From Paenibacillus sp. FSL R7-0345 (GTDB lineage: Bacteria; Bacillota; Bacilli; Paenibacillales; Paenibacillaceae): DNA of 64,000 nt. Position numbers and translations under genes: made by a program. The notes below the pieces were generated by a model. The model saw nothing but the letters and a program-made list of their open reading frames with translations, was not told the DNA's origin and did no database searches. Positions 24,477 through 33,337 of this stretch are shown piece after piece; within the stretch, counting starts at the first letter, position 1, and each line of letters opens with the position of its first letter. The DNA is taken from the NCBI RefSeq assembly GCF_038595055.1, contig NZ_CP152002.1, forward strand, positions 3,950,501-4,014,500, read 5' to 3'.

Positions 24477-25493
24477 TTATAATTGCGAGACCAAATCAAA
24501 TGTATGCTTCACAGTGTGGCTGTCGGCATAGCCTTCCTTCTCAAGGATGCTGGACAGGGCCGAGGTCGGGCAGGCGCCTACGCATTTCAGGCAGCCTTTA
24601 CAGTACTGGTAGTCGATGCCAAGCAGGAACATCTGCGAGCGGCCCTTGCGGTCAAGCCGTTCCTCCCAGACGAAGCACTGGTCCGGACAGACGGTATCAC
24701 ACTGTGCACAGTTGATGCAGGACTCCTCCTCATAAGCCGGAATCATGCCGGAACGGGAAATGCTCAGATTCTTCAGGAAGCTGTTGCCGGGATTCACAAT
24801 CGATCCGCCCATCGGCTGGGTTTCGTAGCCAAGCGCCGAAATGTCGGAGCGGACGTATTCAGGCATGCGCTCCCCTGCCGGCAGCTCAAAGTGCATAAAC
24901 TTCACTTCATTGTAGCCGCGTTCAAAGGTAGTAATAGCAGACTGCACAGCCTGCGGATATTTCTTGCCGAGTGATTTCTCGATAACACCCTTCATCGTCT
25001 CTGTGTCGAGGAACGGACAGAGACGGAACAATGCACCCAGCATCGCCATGTTGACACGGTTTTTCTCTTTCAGTGCAATGCTCGTTGCATCGATCACAGC
25101 AATAGTACCAGCTTTCATTTTCAGCAGTTCTTTGAGTTCTTCCGGCGTCTTGGCCGAGTTCACAAGAACGGTGCTGTCTTCGCCGATCCCGCTGGTTACA
25201 TTGATAGTCTTGGCAAGCGCTTCATGAAATACGCCGACCACATGCGGACGCTCTACCGGAGAGGTATCCCGGATATGCGTATCCAGATCACAGAACCGGA
25301 TGTGGGCCTTTACAGCCGACCCCTTCTTCTCCGATCCGTAAGATGAGAAGCTGACGCCGTTAAGCCCTGCTCCAACAACGCCCGCTTCCGCGAGCATTTT
25401 ACCGGCAAGGTTAGCTCCCAGTCCTCCAATGGACTCCAGCCGGATTTCAAAGAATCCCAGACTGTTTACTTTTGGTAGTTGTACCACCGACAT
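24477..25493 (-). CDS. 2-oxoacid:ferredoxin oxidoreductase, fused gamma-delta subunit
   Basis: A 338-residue protein. Residues 10-200 form the gamma (catalytic) domain, beginning FEIRLESIGGLGANLAGKMLAEAG. The C-terminal 90 residues are a delta ferredoxin-like domain with two 4Fe-4S motifs, CINCAQCDTVCPDQC and CKGCLKCVGACP. Together with the fused alpha-beta protein it gives the full four-subunit set in two polypeptides. It is the first gene of the operon. The upstream 440-base AT-rich region should contain the promoter, but I cannot assign one firmly. Such enzymes are oxygen-sensitive and usually serve anaerobic growth. Confidence 0.88.
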   Translation of the reverse strand: MSVVQLPKVNSLGFFEIRLESIGGLGANLAGKMLAEAGVVGAGLNGVSFSSYGSEKKGSAVKAHIRFCDLDTHIRDTSPVERPHVVGVFHEALAKTINVTSGIGEDSTVLVNSAKTPEELKELLKMKAGTIAVIDATSIALKEKNRVNMAMLGALFRLCPFLDTETMKGVIEKSLGKKYPQAVQSAITTFERGYNEVKFMHFELPAGERMPEYVRSDISALGYETQPMGGSIVNPGNSFLKNLSISRSGMIPAYEEESCINCAQCDTVCPDQCFVWEERLDRKGRSQMFLLGIDYQYCKGCLKCVGACPTSALSSILEKEGYADSHTVKHTFDLVSQL

Positions 25494-25935
25494 AACCCCT
25501 TTCTGAGTGTCAAGAATAAAACAATCCTTTTGACTTTTTTGAAAATTGTAACTTGATATTGCTAATACGCATGTGATAAATCTTGCATTTCCACGGTTTC
25601 GGGAATCACAATAATTTATAGATTTTGATCGATTTCTTTATACGCGACAGTGCCGCGTTACCTGAGGAGAAGATAACCTGCCATAGAAATTGCAAAATGT
25701 GAAATTTGTGTGTAATCCGTCATTTTAAAAAGCTCCGTGGATACAAGGTCCTTCTTAATTTAGCAATAAAATTAAAAATTAAGATGTTAAATTCATCACA
25801 TTTTTCGACTGAGAACGCATATCAATGACAGCGGCGTCAATGATCTTTATAGCTTTTGGCAGGGGATTTTTTTACATGCAGTGAGTCTATGTATCCGCTT
25901 TCAGTCTTGATAACTACTCTTTTAACACATGCAAA
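25494..25935. other. Gene-free AT-rich intergenic region
   Basis: No ORF with a credible ribosome site is visible on either strand. The region must hold the promoter of the oxidoreductase operon. Scattered half-sites TTGTGAT and ATCACA resemble Rex or CRP/FNR half-sites but do not form a proper dyad. A five-base-stem hairpin lies near 25643-25659. I found no recognisable riboswitch. Confidence 0.5.
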
Positions 25936-25977
25936 AAGCTGCCCTGCACGCATGACTTGATTGCGGAAGGACAGCTT
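25936..25977 (-). terminator. Terminator of the pncA-pncB unit
   Basis: AAGCTGCCCT pairs with AGGACAGCTT (one mismatch), and the minus strand continues with TTTTTG. It lies 33 bases after the pncB stop. Confidence 0.75.
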
Positions 25978-26009
25978 CATTTAAAAGTATTTGGTTGATA
26001 GTAAATCTT

Positions 26010-27494
26010 CTATTCGTTATCCAGCTGCATGTGCTCGGCGATCAGCTGCTGCTTGCGGTTCCATACCTGCTCACTTAGGTTAACACGGTATACTTCGGGA
26101 TTCAGCTTACGCAGGTATTCCGGCCAGAACAAATCGAGCTGCTGCTCATGATAACGGCGGATTTCCTCAAGCGGCGGCAGGGAGTAGACCTGGAACCCGT
26201 TCACAAAAATAGGCTCCAGCATCAGCAGCGCCTCATACTTGTCGACATTCTTGCGCAGGTACGGATGAAGCGGATTAAACAGCTTGATCCGGGCACCGTT
26301 ACGCGGGGCCGGCTCGTCAGGGTGATTAATGTAGTCGGCCATCGCTTTGCCGTTTGTACCGACAATGCGGAATACATCCTTTTTGCCGGGCGTGGATACC
26401 TTCTCCGGATTGGAGGAGATCTTGATGGTCGGGATCATTTCGCCGGTTGCCGACTCAATCTCCACCAGCTTGTACACCCCGCCCAGTGACGGCTGATCGG
26501 CTGCGGTAATAAGCTGCGTACCTACACCCCAGGTATCAATCGCCGCTCCCTGCAGCTTCAGGTCCATAATCGTGTTCTCGTCCAGATCATTGGAGGCTAC
26601 AATTTTCACGTAGTCCAGACCGGCCTCGTCCAGCATTTTGCGCGCTTGAATGGACAGATAGGCCAAGTCCCCGCTGTCGAGACGGATGGCATTCATTTTC
26701 TTGCCCGCAGCTTCCAGCTTCTTCGCGGTATTAATCGCATGCGGCACACCGCTGCGCAGTGTATCGAAGGTATCAACAAGCAGCGTAACGCCGTCCGGCA
26801 ATACCTTGGCATAAGCGTCGAAGGCTTCCTGCTCGCTGCTGAAGCTCTGCACCCAGGAGTGGGCATGCGTGCCTTTGGTCGGGATGCCAAACATCCGGCC
26901 GGCCAGCATGTTGGAGGTAGCGTGGAATCCGCCGATAAAGGCAGCCCGTGCGCCCCATACCGCCGCATCCGCCTCCTGCGCCCTGCGGGTACCAAACTCC
27001 AGCAGGATGTCGTTAGGAGCCACCTGCTTGATCCGTGAAGCCTTGGTAGCGATCAGCGTCTGATAGTTCATAAAGTTCAGGATCGCCGTTTCAACGAGCT
27101 GAGCCTCCATAATCGTGCCTTCAACACGTACCAGCGGCTCATCCGGAAAGACAAGCGCCCCTTCCTTCATTGCATGAATGTTTCCTTTGAAGTGAAACTG
27201 CAGCAGCTCCTCAAGAAAAGCCGGCGCATAGTTCTCCTCCTGCTCTGACAGATAACGGATATCGTCTTCCGTGAACCGCAGGTCTCTGATATATTGGGCA
27301 ATCCGCTCCAGTCCGGCAAAAACGGCAAAACCGTTCCCGAACGGCAGCTTGCGGAAGTACGCCTCAAATACCGCCTTGCGCTTATGGGTACCGTTCACCC
27401 AGTGGGCGTACATCATGTTTATCTGATACTTGTCTGTATGTAGAGCAAGCTCTCTTCTCAAATCCTCATCTCCTAGACCTGTCTTATTCTGCAT
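26010..27494 (-). CDS. pncB: Nicotinate phosphoribosyltransferase
   Basis: A 494-residue enzyme that joins nicotinate to PRPP to form nicotinate mononucleotide in the Preiss-Handler NAD salvage pathway. Motifs include LHTDKYQINMMYAHW at the N-terminus, FGTRRAQEADAAVWGARAAF, GTHAHSWVQSF and IRLDSGDLAYLS. Length and motifs match the Bacillus YueK type. The ATG at 27494 overlaps the end of pncA by 11 bases, so the two are translationally linked. The longer in-frame extension would run through pncA and is rejected. It is likely co-regulated with pncA by the Nudix-type regulator upstream. Confidence 0.92.
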   Translation of the reverse strand: MQNKTGLGDEDLRRELALHTDKYQINMMYAHWVNGTHKRKAVFEAYFRKLPFGNGFAVFAGLERIAQYIRDLRFTEDDIRYLSEQEENYAPAFLEELLQFHFKGNIHAMKEGALVFPDEPLVRVEGTIMEAQLVETAILNFMNYQTLIATKASRIKQVAPNDILLEFGTRRAQEADAAVWGARAAFIGGFHATSNMLAGRMFGIPTKGTHAHSWVQSFSSEQEAFDAYAKVLPDGVTLLVDTFDTLRSGVPHAINTAKKLEAAGKKMNAIRLDSGDLAYLSIQARKMLDEAGLDYVKIVASNDLDENTIMDLKLQGAAIDTWGVGTQLITAADQPSLGGVYKLVEIESATGEMIPTIKISSNPEKVSTPGKKDVFRIVGTNGKAMADYINHPDEPAPRNGARIKLFNPLHPYLRKNVDKYEALLMLEPIFVNGFQVYSLPPLEEIRRYHEQQLDLFWPEYLRKLNPEVYRVNLSEQVWNRKQQLIAEHMQLDNE

Positions 27495-28032
27495 CGGCAC
27501 GCACCACCTGTGCTCCGAGGCTGCCCCGGAAATGACCGAGCGCCCATGCATGCCCGTCTGCATTAAAGCTCGCCACCGCATCCTCGTGGATCACAATGCC
27601 AAATCCTTTATTGTAGGCATCGACCGCAGTATGCAGCACACAAATATCAGTACAGACTCCGATCAGATGCAATTCCTGTATTCCCCGCTCACGCAGCTTC
27701 AGCTCCAGATCGGTGCCGCAAAAGGCGCTGTAGCGTGTTTTGTCCATCCAATAGACAGATCCCTTGTTTTCTTCATAAACGGCCTTGAGGCCGCCGTACA
27801 GCTCCCGTCCGGACGTATCCCGCAGGTTATGCGGAGGAAACAGCCTGCTCTCGGGATGATACGGATCTGCCGCCTCATGCAGGTCAACCGCCATGACTAC
27901 GTAATCGCCGCTGTTCACAAACTGTTCCGTCAATTCATTGACTCTGGGTGCAATATCAATTCCCGGCTGCCCGACAGGCAGACTGCCGTCAACAAAATCA
28001 TTGGTGAAATCTATCACGATCAATGCCTTCAT
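27484..28032 (-). CDS. pncA: Nicotinamidase (isochorismatase-like cysteine hydrolase)
   Basis: A 182-residue hydrolase that converts nicotinamide to nicotinate. The catalytic triad is visible as D8, K98 and C127 (IGVCTDICV), with metal ligands D50, H52 and H68. AAGGAGG precedes the start. It overlaps pncB, giving a complete two-step salvage route. The upstream gap of 47 bases to the Nudix gene contains TAGTAT and ATACTA halves, which may be part of a regulator site. It resembles Bacillus YueJ. Confidence 0.92.
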   Translation of the reverse strand: MKALIVIDFTNDFVDGSLPVGQPGIDIAPRVNELTEQFVNSGDYVVMAVDLHEAADPYHPESRLFPPHNLRDTSGRELYGGLKAVYEENKGSVYWMDKTRYSAFCGTDLELKLRERGIQELHLIGVCTDICVLHTAVDAYNKGFGIVIHEDAVASFNADGHAWALGHFRGSLGAQVVRADAE

Positions 28033-28079
28033 TGGATAAGCCTCCTTTAGTATGGTAGGACGGTGGTTAAAATACTATA

Positions 28080-28850
28080 TCATGTATAAATAGATAATAA
28101 AGGCTCATGGTCAGTGAACATATAGAGCTGCGCAGGCCGCTGGGAGTACTGGTTCGAGCTGACCGGATTGCCCGCTTCATCACGCACTTCCTTTAATATA
28201 CCCTGTCTGCTGCGTGTTGAAGTGATTTTGCGGATAAAATTAGGCTCCTTGAACTCCGGTACTACGGTCTGAATGACCTGATAAAGCTCACTCAGCGTAA
28301 AATGCCGGGGCAAAAACTGCCGCGCAATTGTCGTCTGCAGCATCTGCTGCTGAATCCGCAGATAAGCATCTGTAATAATATCATGATGGTCAAACGCCAG
28401 CTCCAGCTCTTCCAGCGCTTCCTGCAGCGTAAACAGCCCGACCTCGCCGGCATCATCCGAGGCTTGTCTCTGCTCCAGCATCCACTCCTCCACCAGCGCA
28501 AAAAAAGCATGGCTGATAATCCAGCCGCGCGGATCACGTCCGGGAGTGCTGTATACACCGAGATACTCCAGATGTCCGCCGTCAACCCCGGTTTCCTCTT
28601 TCAGCTCCCGCTTGGCCGCATCATAGATGGACTCATCCTCCTGGCAAAAGCCTCCGGGCAGCGCCCACATGCCGGCACACGGCCATTTTTTGCGCCGGAT
28701 CAGCATTACCTTCAGCTCGCGCAGGGGAAGGGTCTTCGTAACCGTCTTCCGTTCCCGCTTCGTCAAAGTGAACATCACAATGTCGGCCGGAACTCCATCC
28801 GGGGTGCGATACTTTTTAGCGTTGTAGGTTTGTTCCACGTTCTCGCTCAC
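28080..28850 (-). CDS. NrtR-like Nudix/winged-helix protein
   Basis: A 256-residue protein with an N-terminal Nudix domain and a C-terminal winged-helix region, the layout of NrtR, the repressor of NAD-synthesis genes that senses ADP-ribose. The Nudix box is intact (G67-x5-E73-x7-R81-E82-x2-E85-E86-x-G88), so it may still hydrolyse its ligand. The C-terminal part (PRHFTLSELYQVIQTVV, then PNFIRKI) fits the NrtR DNA-binding domain. The start is GTG with GGATGATC upstream. Its position immediately upstream of pncA-pncB strongly supports a role in NAD metabolism. An ordinary ADP-ribose pyrophosphatase remains possible. Confidence 0.72.
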   Translation of the reverse strand: MSENVEQTYNAKKYRTPDGVPADIVMFTLTKRERKTVTKTLPLRELKVMLIRRKKWPCAGMWALPGGFCQEDESIYDAAKRELKEETGVDGGHLEYLGVYSTPGRDPRGWIISHAFFALVEEWMLEQRQASDDAGEVGLFTLQEALEELELAFDHHDIITDAYLRIQQQMLQTTIARQFLPRHFTLSELYQVIQTVVPEFKEPNFIRKITSTRSRQGILKEVRDEAGNPVSSNQYSQRPAQLYMFTDHEPLLSIYT

Positions 28851-28956
28851 TTTAGATCATCCTTTACCGCTGTCATTGTTAACTGTCCGTATCTTTTAAT
28901 GTACCAAACCTGCTCTTCTAAAATCAACAAATCCGGCACATTCAGATGTAGATAAA

Positions 28957-28979
28957 GGGACGGATCTGCATCCGCCCCC
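28957..28979 (-). terminator. Terminator of the miaB-ricA unit
   Basis: GGGACGGAT pairs with ATCCGCCCC, with TTTATC after it on the minus strand. It lies 15 bases after the ricA stop. Confidence 0.65.
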
Positions 28980-28993
28980 CTCTATAACCTAAA

Positions 28994-29452
28994 TCAGTCT
29001 CCGCAGGTAGACGGCGGCGCATCCGTGCCGGCCTCCACATTGATTTTCTCCGAGACGGTGTCCCGGATGACCGAAACGACCAGCTGCAGCAGGTAGTTGA
29101 TATCGCTCTGGCTCTGCTGGAACTCATTTACCACCGGAATGCCGTCGATCTCATCCTGCAGGTCTTCGATTTCCTGTTCAATCTTCGCTACCATTGTTTT
29201 ATTCCCGAAGCTTTCAAAGGCGACAATCTCCTTCTGCTTCTTCTTAATAGTAGCAATTAGCCCCTGCACCCGTTCGTGATTCTGGATTTTGAGCTCTGCC
29301 TGCTGAAAATGCTGCACCTCTTCACTGGTCGAAATCAGCGCTGCAAGCTCCTTCGCTTTGCCCATAATATCCTCACGCACAATCAGATCACGGGTATCGA
29401 AACTCTGCATGCCGTATTTATTCACATTCGGACTGTCCTGGCTCACGCTCAT
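28994..29452 (-). CDS. ricA: RicA (YmcA), YlbF-family protein
   Basis: A 152-residue helical protein with the YlbF/YmcA domain (KELAALISTSEEVQHFQQAELKI and onward). In Bacillus, RicA works with RicF and RicT to promote RNase Y-dependent mRNA processing, competence, sporulation and biofilm formation. The gene lies 20 bases downstream of miaB, the same order as Bacillus ymcB-ymcA. The N-terminal 25 residues look unstructured and later ATGs are possible starts. Only one cysteine (in STCGD) is present near the C-terminus, where Bacillus RicA has cluster ligands. Confidence 0.83.
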   Translation of the reverse strand: MSVSQDSPNVNKYGMQSFDTRDLIVREDIMGKAKELAALISTSEEVQHFQQAELKIQNHERVQGLIATIKKKQKEIVAFESFGNKTMVAKIEQEIEDLQDEIDGIPVVNEFQQSQSDINYLLQLVVSVIRDTVSEKINVEAGTDAPPSTCGD

Positions 29453-29472
29453 CGCCCCATTTCTCTATAAAT

Positions 29473-31080
29473 TTAGAGGACTACTGCTGCTTCCGCTACA
29501 TAATCCCCTTTAATATACCAGGTTTTGGTATCGGTAATTCTAACCTGCACAAAGCTGCCGATCAGCTCCTTGGGACCTTCAAAATGAACAAGCTTGTTGG
29601 CACGGGAGCGTCCGGAGAGTACACTTGCATTATTCTTGCTCTCCCCCTCCACCAGCACCTCCACCAGTTCACCCAGCATCCGGTCGTTGCTGACGCGGCT
29701 CTGTTCCTTAATCAGATCGTTCAGGCGCTTCAGCCGCCCGTTCTTCACTTCAAGCGGAACATTATCCTCCATTGCTGCAGCCGGCGTACCCTCACGCGGC
29801 GAGTAAATAAAGGTATATGCCATATCATAACCTACTTCACGGACAAGGGATAGCGTCTCTTCGAACTGCTCCTCGGTTTCGCCGGGGAAGCCGACAATAA
29901 TATCCGTGGTCAGCACCGCATCCGGCACACTGGCTTTTAGCTTATAGACCAGCTCCAGATAGGCCTCACGCGTATATTTACGGCTCATTTTCTTGAGCAC
30001 CGCTGTGCTTCCCGACTGTACCGGCAGATGGATATGCTCCGTCAGATTGCCGCCTTTGCCCAGCACCTCAATTAATTTATCGTCAAAATCGCGGGGATGT
30101 GAAGTCATGAAGCGGATGCGCGGAATATCAATCTTACGCATATCATCCATCAGATCCCCGAATGTATAGTCTAAATCGGTAAAATCTTTACCGTATGCGT
30201 TCACATTTTGTCCGAGCAGCGTTACTTCCTTGAAGCCCAGGCGGGCCAGTTCACGCACTTCGGTGATCACGTCCTCCGGACGGCGGCTGCGCTCTTTCCC
30301 GCGGGTGAACGGTACGATGCAGTAGGTACAGAACTTGTCACAGCCATACATGATGTTCACCCAGGCGCGCATGCCTTCCCGCTTTTTGGGAAGATTCTCA
30401 ATAATGTCGCCTTCCTTGGACCACACCTCAACGACAAGCTCCTTGCTGAACAATGACTCCTTGATGATCTGCGGCAGACGGTGAATATTATGGGTACCGA
30501 AGATCATATCAACGAAGCCATGTTTCGCCATGATCCGGTTGACAACGCCCTCTTCCTGGGACATACAGCCGCAGACGCCCAGCAGCAGACCCGGCTTCTC
30601 CAGCTTCAGCGTTTTGAGGTGGCCCAGCTCACCGAAGACTTTATCTTCGGCATTTTCACGGATAGCGCAGGTGTTCAGCAGAATAATATCCGCCTCATTC
30701 CGGTCTTCCACCGGCTGATAGCCCATTTCCTCCAGCATGCCCTTCATCGTCTCGGTATCATGCTCGTTCATCTGGCAGCCATAGGTGGCAATAAAATAGT
30801 ACTGCTGCTTAAGGCTGTTCATTTCACGGAATTGCTCCATAATCCGGATCGTTTCAGCATCTTCAAAGTTAATGACCTCGATCTCCTGCTTGCCCCGGCG
30901 CTTGCCTTCCTTGTAATCCGGGTTGGAGTTGATCTGCACGGTCCGGCCTTTGATTCTGTAAGTGGTTTTGCCCTCTTCTTCACTGATGACTTTGGCATCA
31001 GAAAAATCAAAATACTTCGAGTAATCCTTCGAACCGCCCTGGCCGGATTTTAAGTCCGGTGAGTTATTCCCCATTGTCAT
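29473..31080 (-). CDS. miaB: tRNA-2-methylthio-N6-dimethylallyladenosine synthase
   Basis: A 535-residue radical-SAM methylthiotransferase acting on A37 of tRNAs that read UNN codons. It has the UPF0004 domain with three cluster cysteines ([28 protein letters not shown]), the radical-SAM motif CDKFCTYC followed by IVPFTRG, and a C-terminal TRAM domain. The roughly 90-residue N-terminal extension is usual for Bacillales MiaB. AAAGGACG precedes the start. It is in an operon with ricA. Confidence 0.94.
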   Translation of the reverse strand: MTMGNNSPDLKSGQGGSKDYSKYFDFSDAKVISEEEGKTTYRIKGRTVQINSNPDYKEGKRRGKQEIEVINFEDAETIRIMEQFREMNSLKQQYYFIATYGCQMNEHDTETMKGMLEEMGYQPVEDRNEADIILLNTCAIRENAEDKVFGELGHLKTLKLEKPGLLLGVCGCMSQEEGVVNRIMAKHGFVDMIFGTHNIHRLPQIIKESLFSKELVVEVWSKEGDIIENLPKKREGMRAWVNIMYGCDKFCTYCIVPFTRGKERSRRPEDVITEVRELARLGFKEVTLLGQNVNAYGKDFTDLDYTFGDLMDDMRKIDIPRIRFMTSHPRDFDDKLIEVLGKGGNLTEHIHLPVQSGSTAVLKKMSRKYTREAYLELVYKLKASVPDAVLTTDIIVGFPGETEEQFEETLSLVREVGYDMAYTFIYSPREGTPAAAMEDNVPLEVKNGRLKRLNDLIKEQSRVSNDRMLGELVEVLVEGESKNNASVLSGRSRANKLVHFEGPKELIGSFVQVRITDTKTWYIKGDYVAEAAVVL

Positions 31081-31505
31081 GTTTTCACGTCCTTTATAAT
31101 GAAAGCTTCAGTAATCAAATACATTTATTTTATTATCGCCAATAAAAAATTATAGCATAAATAATGGAGGCGTATCCATCCGGCAGTGCAGACATACGAA
31201 TAAACCTCCCCGCGGAGTCAGCAGGAAGGCTCTGAGTTATATATAAAGTGAGCGGAGCACCTTCATTTGCGGCGGATATACATCCTTAAGTACACCATTT
31301 CAAGCTTGGACTTCTTGACACAGATAAAAAACATCTTCATTTCAGCAAATCATCTCCCCGTGAATATAGTTTTACTTCAGTCTAACAGGATACCGTTACA
31401 GTAACGTTACACTTTTCTACAATAAACCGCATATTATGATAAAATACCAGCTTTTTTTGAATACATAGATACATAGATGAAGCGGCCAGACAGAGGAGCA
31501 CAGAA
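31081..31505. promoter_or_regulatory. Divergent intergenic region with palindrome CGTTACAGTAACG
   Basis: This 425-base gap separates the divergent miaB and pseudo-hydrolase genes. It contains the perfect palindrome CGTTACAGTAACG at 31394-31406, about 100 bases before the regulator start, and a weak TTTTCT-N16-TATGAT promoter (31413-31440) just downstream of it. The palindrome is a candidate operator. I see no small gene in the gap. Confidence 0.4.
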
Positions 31506-33152
31506 ATGAAGCATACTTTGGAGAGCGGTTTACAATTGCATTACGAATATAAAACGGCTAAACAGGCTCGCGACAATACTCGTACGCTTGTCCTGATTCA
31601 CGGGATGGGCTTCGACTTGACCTCCTGGGACCGGATTATTCCTTATATGGAGGATGAATTCCACCTTCTGAGATATGATTTCCGCGGACACGGGCTGAGC
31701 GGCACAGACAGCATCGATCTTTCCGGGCTCGCCTGGATCTACGTTGAGCATCTGGACAGCCTGGTGTGCCGGCTCGGAATTGAAAGCTTTGATATTGTCT
31801 CCCATGGTGCAGGCTGCATTATTGGTCTCTACTATACTAAAGTGTATCCTGCAAAAGTAAGCAGTAATGTCATGCTGTCACTGCCGCTGTTTAATTCAAG
31901 CAGTACAGCCAGCAAGTATGCGGACTATCGTAAAAATCTGCTGAAGCATCAGTCCATGAGTGCTTTGGCCGGCCACGTCATCCCGAACGCTACTCTTTTT
32001 CAGCCGGGAACACCGGAAATGGACAAGCTGTATGCAGCTTTTTCCAAAGTAACCTTTGACAGCTATATAGAGCTGCTGGATTTCTTTGCCGGGGCCCATG
32101 ACGAGATTATGGAGATGTTCAAGGCGCATACAGGCTCACTGCTGCTGCTGACAGGAGAACGCGATCCGATGTACCCGCCGTACCTGTCCGGCCTGATTGC
32201 CTCGGCGAATCCGAACTGCCGGTTTATGACCGTCTACAACGCATCGAACATGCTGTTTTACGATCAGCCCGGGGAGACTTATAAGCAGATCAGGATGTTT
32301 TTTGACAGTGAGAAAAGCTCCCGCTTACCGCTTGACCCATATTTGTCTGAGCTGCATGCTGACTTTATCGGTCTGGTGAACGGGGATGTACAGCCTCAGA
32401 CTTTGCCCCTGCAGCCTGTTAGGACTGCAGACTATGCAGAAGACTCTGCTGACTCCGCTGTTCCGTCTGTCCGGCTGAAGGTATCGCTGCTGACATCTTT
32501 TCAGGTCTTCGTCGATGAGACGCAGGTGCTTAGCGGCTGGGGCAGGAGACGTGCCAAGGAGCTGCTGATTTATCTGCTGCTGCATCCGTCTGCTGCCCGG
32601 GATCAGCTGTGCGAGGACCTGTGGAAGGACATGGAGCAGACCAAGGCCCGGAACCAGCTGCGTGTCTGCCTCAATCACCTGAAGCAGCTGCTTAATAATG
32701 AAGAAACGCAGCTGCTTTACAGCGACAACCAGCAGATTATGCTGCAGGGTCCGCTAGAATGTGACTTGCTGGACCTGCTTGAGAATACCAGGCTGGCGGT
32801 TAAAGAAACTGACCTTGTGCGCAAGAATGATCTGATCCAGAATATTTTCCCGCATATTGATGATCCTCTTTTCCGGCATCTGGACCAGGACTGGAATCTG
32901 AATTTGCGCACCCGGCTCGAAATAGATCTGGTTGCTCTGGCTCATTATCAGGCGGATATGCTGGCTAAGCTCGGTAAATACACAAGCGCAATCGCCTGTC
33001 TAAAATATGTCATCCTGTTCAATCCGGAAGAATATGATACCTACGAGCGGATTGCCGCACTTTATGAGCTGAACCGGCAGAAGCGGGAGGCCAAAGCCTG
33101 GCGCGCCAAATGGGCAGAGCTGCAGCCTGCCAAGGAGCCGACCGCCAAATAG
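31506..33152 (+). CDS. Pseudo-alpha/beta-hydrolase fused to a BTAD transcriptional regulator
   Basis: A 548-residue, two-part protein. Residues 1-270 have an alpha/beta-hydrolase fold with oxyanion HGMG (32-35), but the nucleophile elbow reads S99-H-G101-A-G, with glycine at the serine position, and the usual histidine is N248 (YNASNMLFYDQP). Only the acid D220 remains. Residues about 322-415 look like an OmpR-type winged helix (SLLTSFQVFVD, WGRRRAKELLIYLLLHP) and the rest like a bacterial transcriptional activator (BTAD/TPR-like) domain. It is therefore most likely a ligand-sensing regulator with a dead enzyme as sensor. No target gene is obvious. Confidence 0.82.
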   Translation: MKHTLESGLQLHYEYKTAKQARDNTRTLVLIHGMGFDLTSWDRIIPYMEDEFHLLRYDFRGHGLSGTDSIDLSGLAWIYVEHLDSLVCRLGIESFDIVSHGAGCIIGLYYTKVYPAKVSSNVMLSLPLFNSSSTASKYADYRKNLLKHQSMSALAGHVIPNATLFQPGTPEMDKLYAAFSKVTFDSYIELLDFFAGAHDEIMEMFKAHTGSLLLLTGERDPMYPPYLSGLIASANPNCRFMTVYNASNMLFYDQPGETYKQIRMFFDSEKSSRLPLDPYLSELHADFIGLVNGDVQPQTLPLQPVRTADYAEDSADSAVPSVRLKVSLLTSFQVFVDETQVLSGWGRRRAKELLIYLLLHPSAARDQLCEDLWKDMEQTKARNQLRVCLNHLKQLLNNEETQLLYSDNQQIMLQGPLECDLLDLLENTRLAVKETDLVRKNDLIQNIFPHIDDPLFRHLDQDWNLNLRTRLEIDLVALAHYQADMLAKLGKYTSAIACLKYVILFNPEEYDTYERIAALYELNRQKREAKAWRAKWAELQPAKEPTAK

Positions 33153-33224
33153 GCCGGGCGTTTTACTCCAAATACATACGGGCATTTTTCCCGCCATAAA
33201 GGGAACATTAAAAAGAAAACATTA

Positions 33225-33295
33225 AAAAGAGCTTCCGCCGTTTGTACCCGGGATCTGGCTGACCAGAATCTCCAGCAAACGGTTGAAGCTCTTTT
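33225..33295. terminator. Bidirectional terminator between converging genes
   Basis: AAGAGCTTC-N2-CCGTTTG pairs with CAAACGG-N2-GAAGCTCTT around a loop of about 35 bases, with A-rich and T-rich flanks on the two sides. It serves the BTAD gene and the old yellow enzyme gene. Confidence 0.8.
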
Positions 33296-33337
33296 GTGCG
33301 CAGGATGTATTACATTACTCGCTATAAGGAAAAGAAA

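Noticed and set aside
25494..25935. Rex, FNR or CRP site before the oxidoreductase operon
   Set aside because: Only isolated half-sites (TTGTGAT, ATCACA) are present, too far apart to form a dyad.
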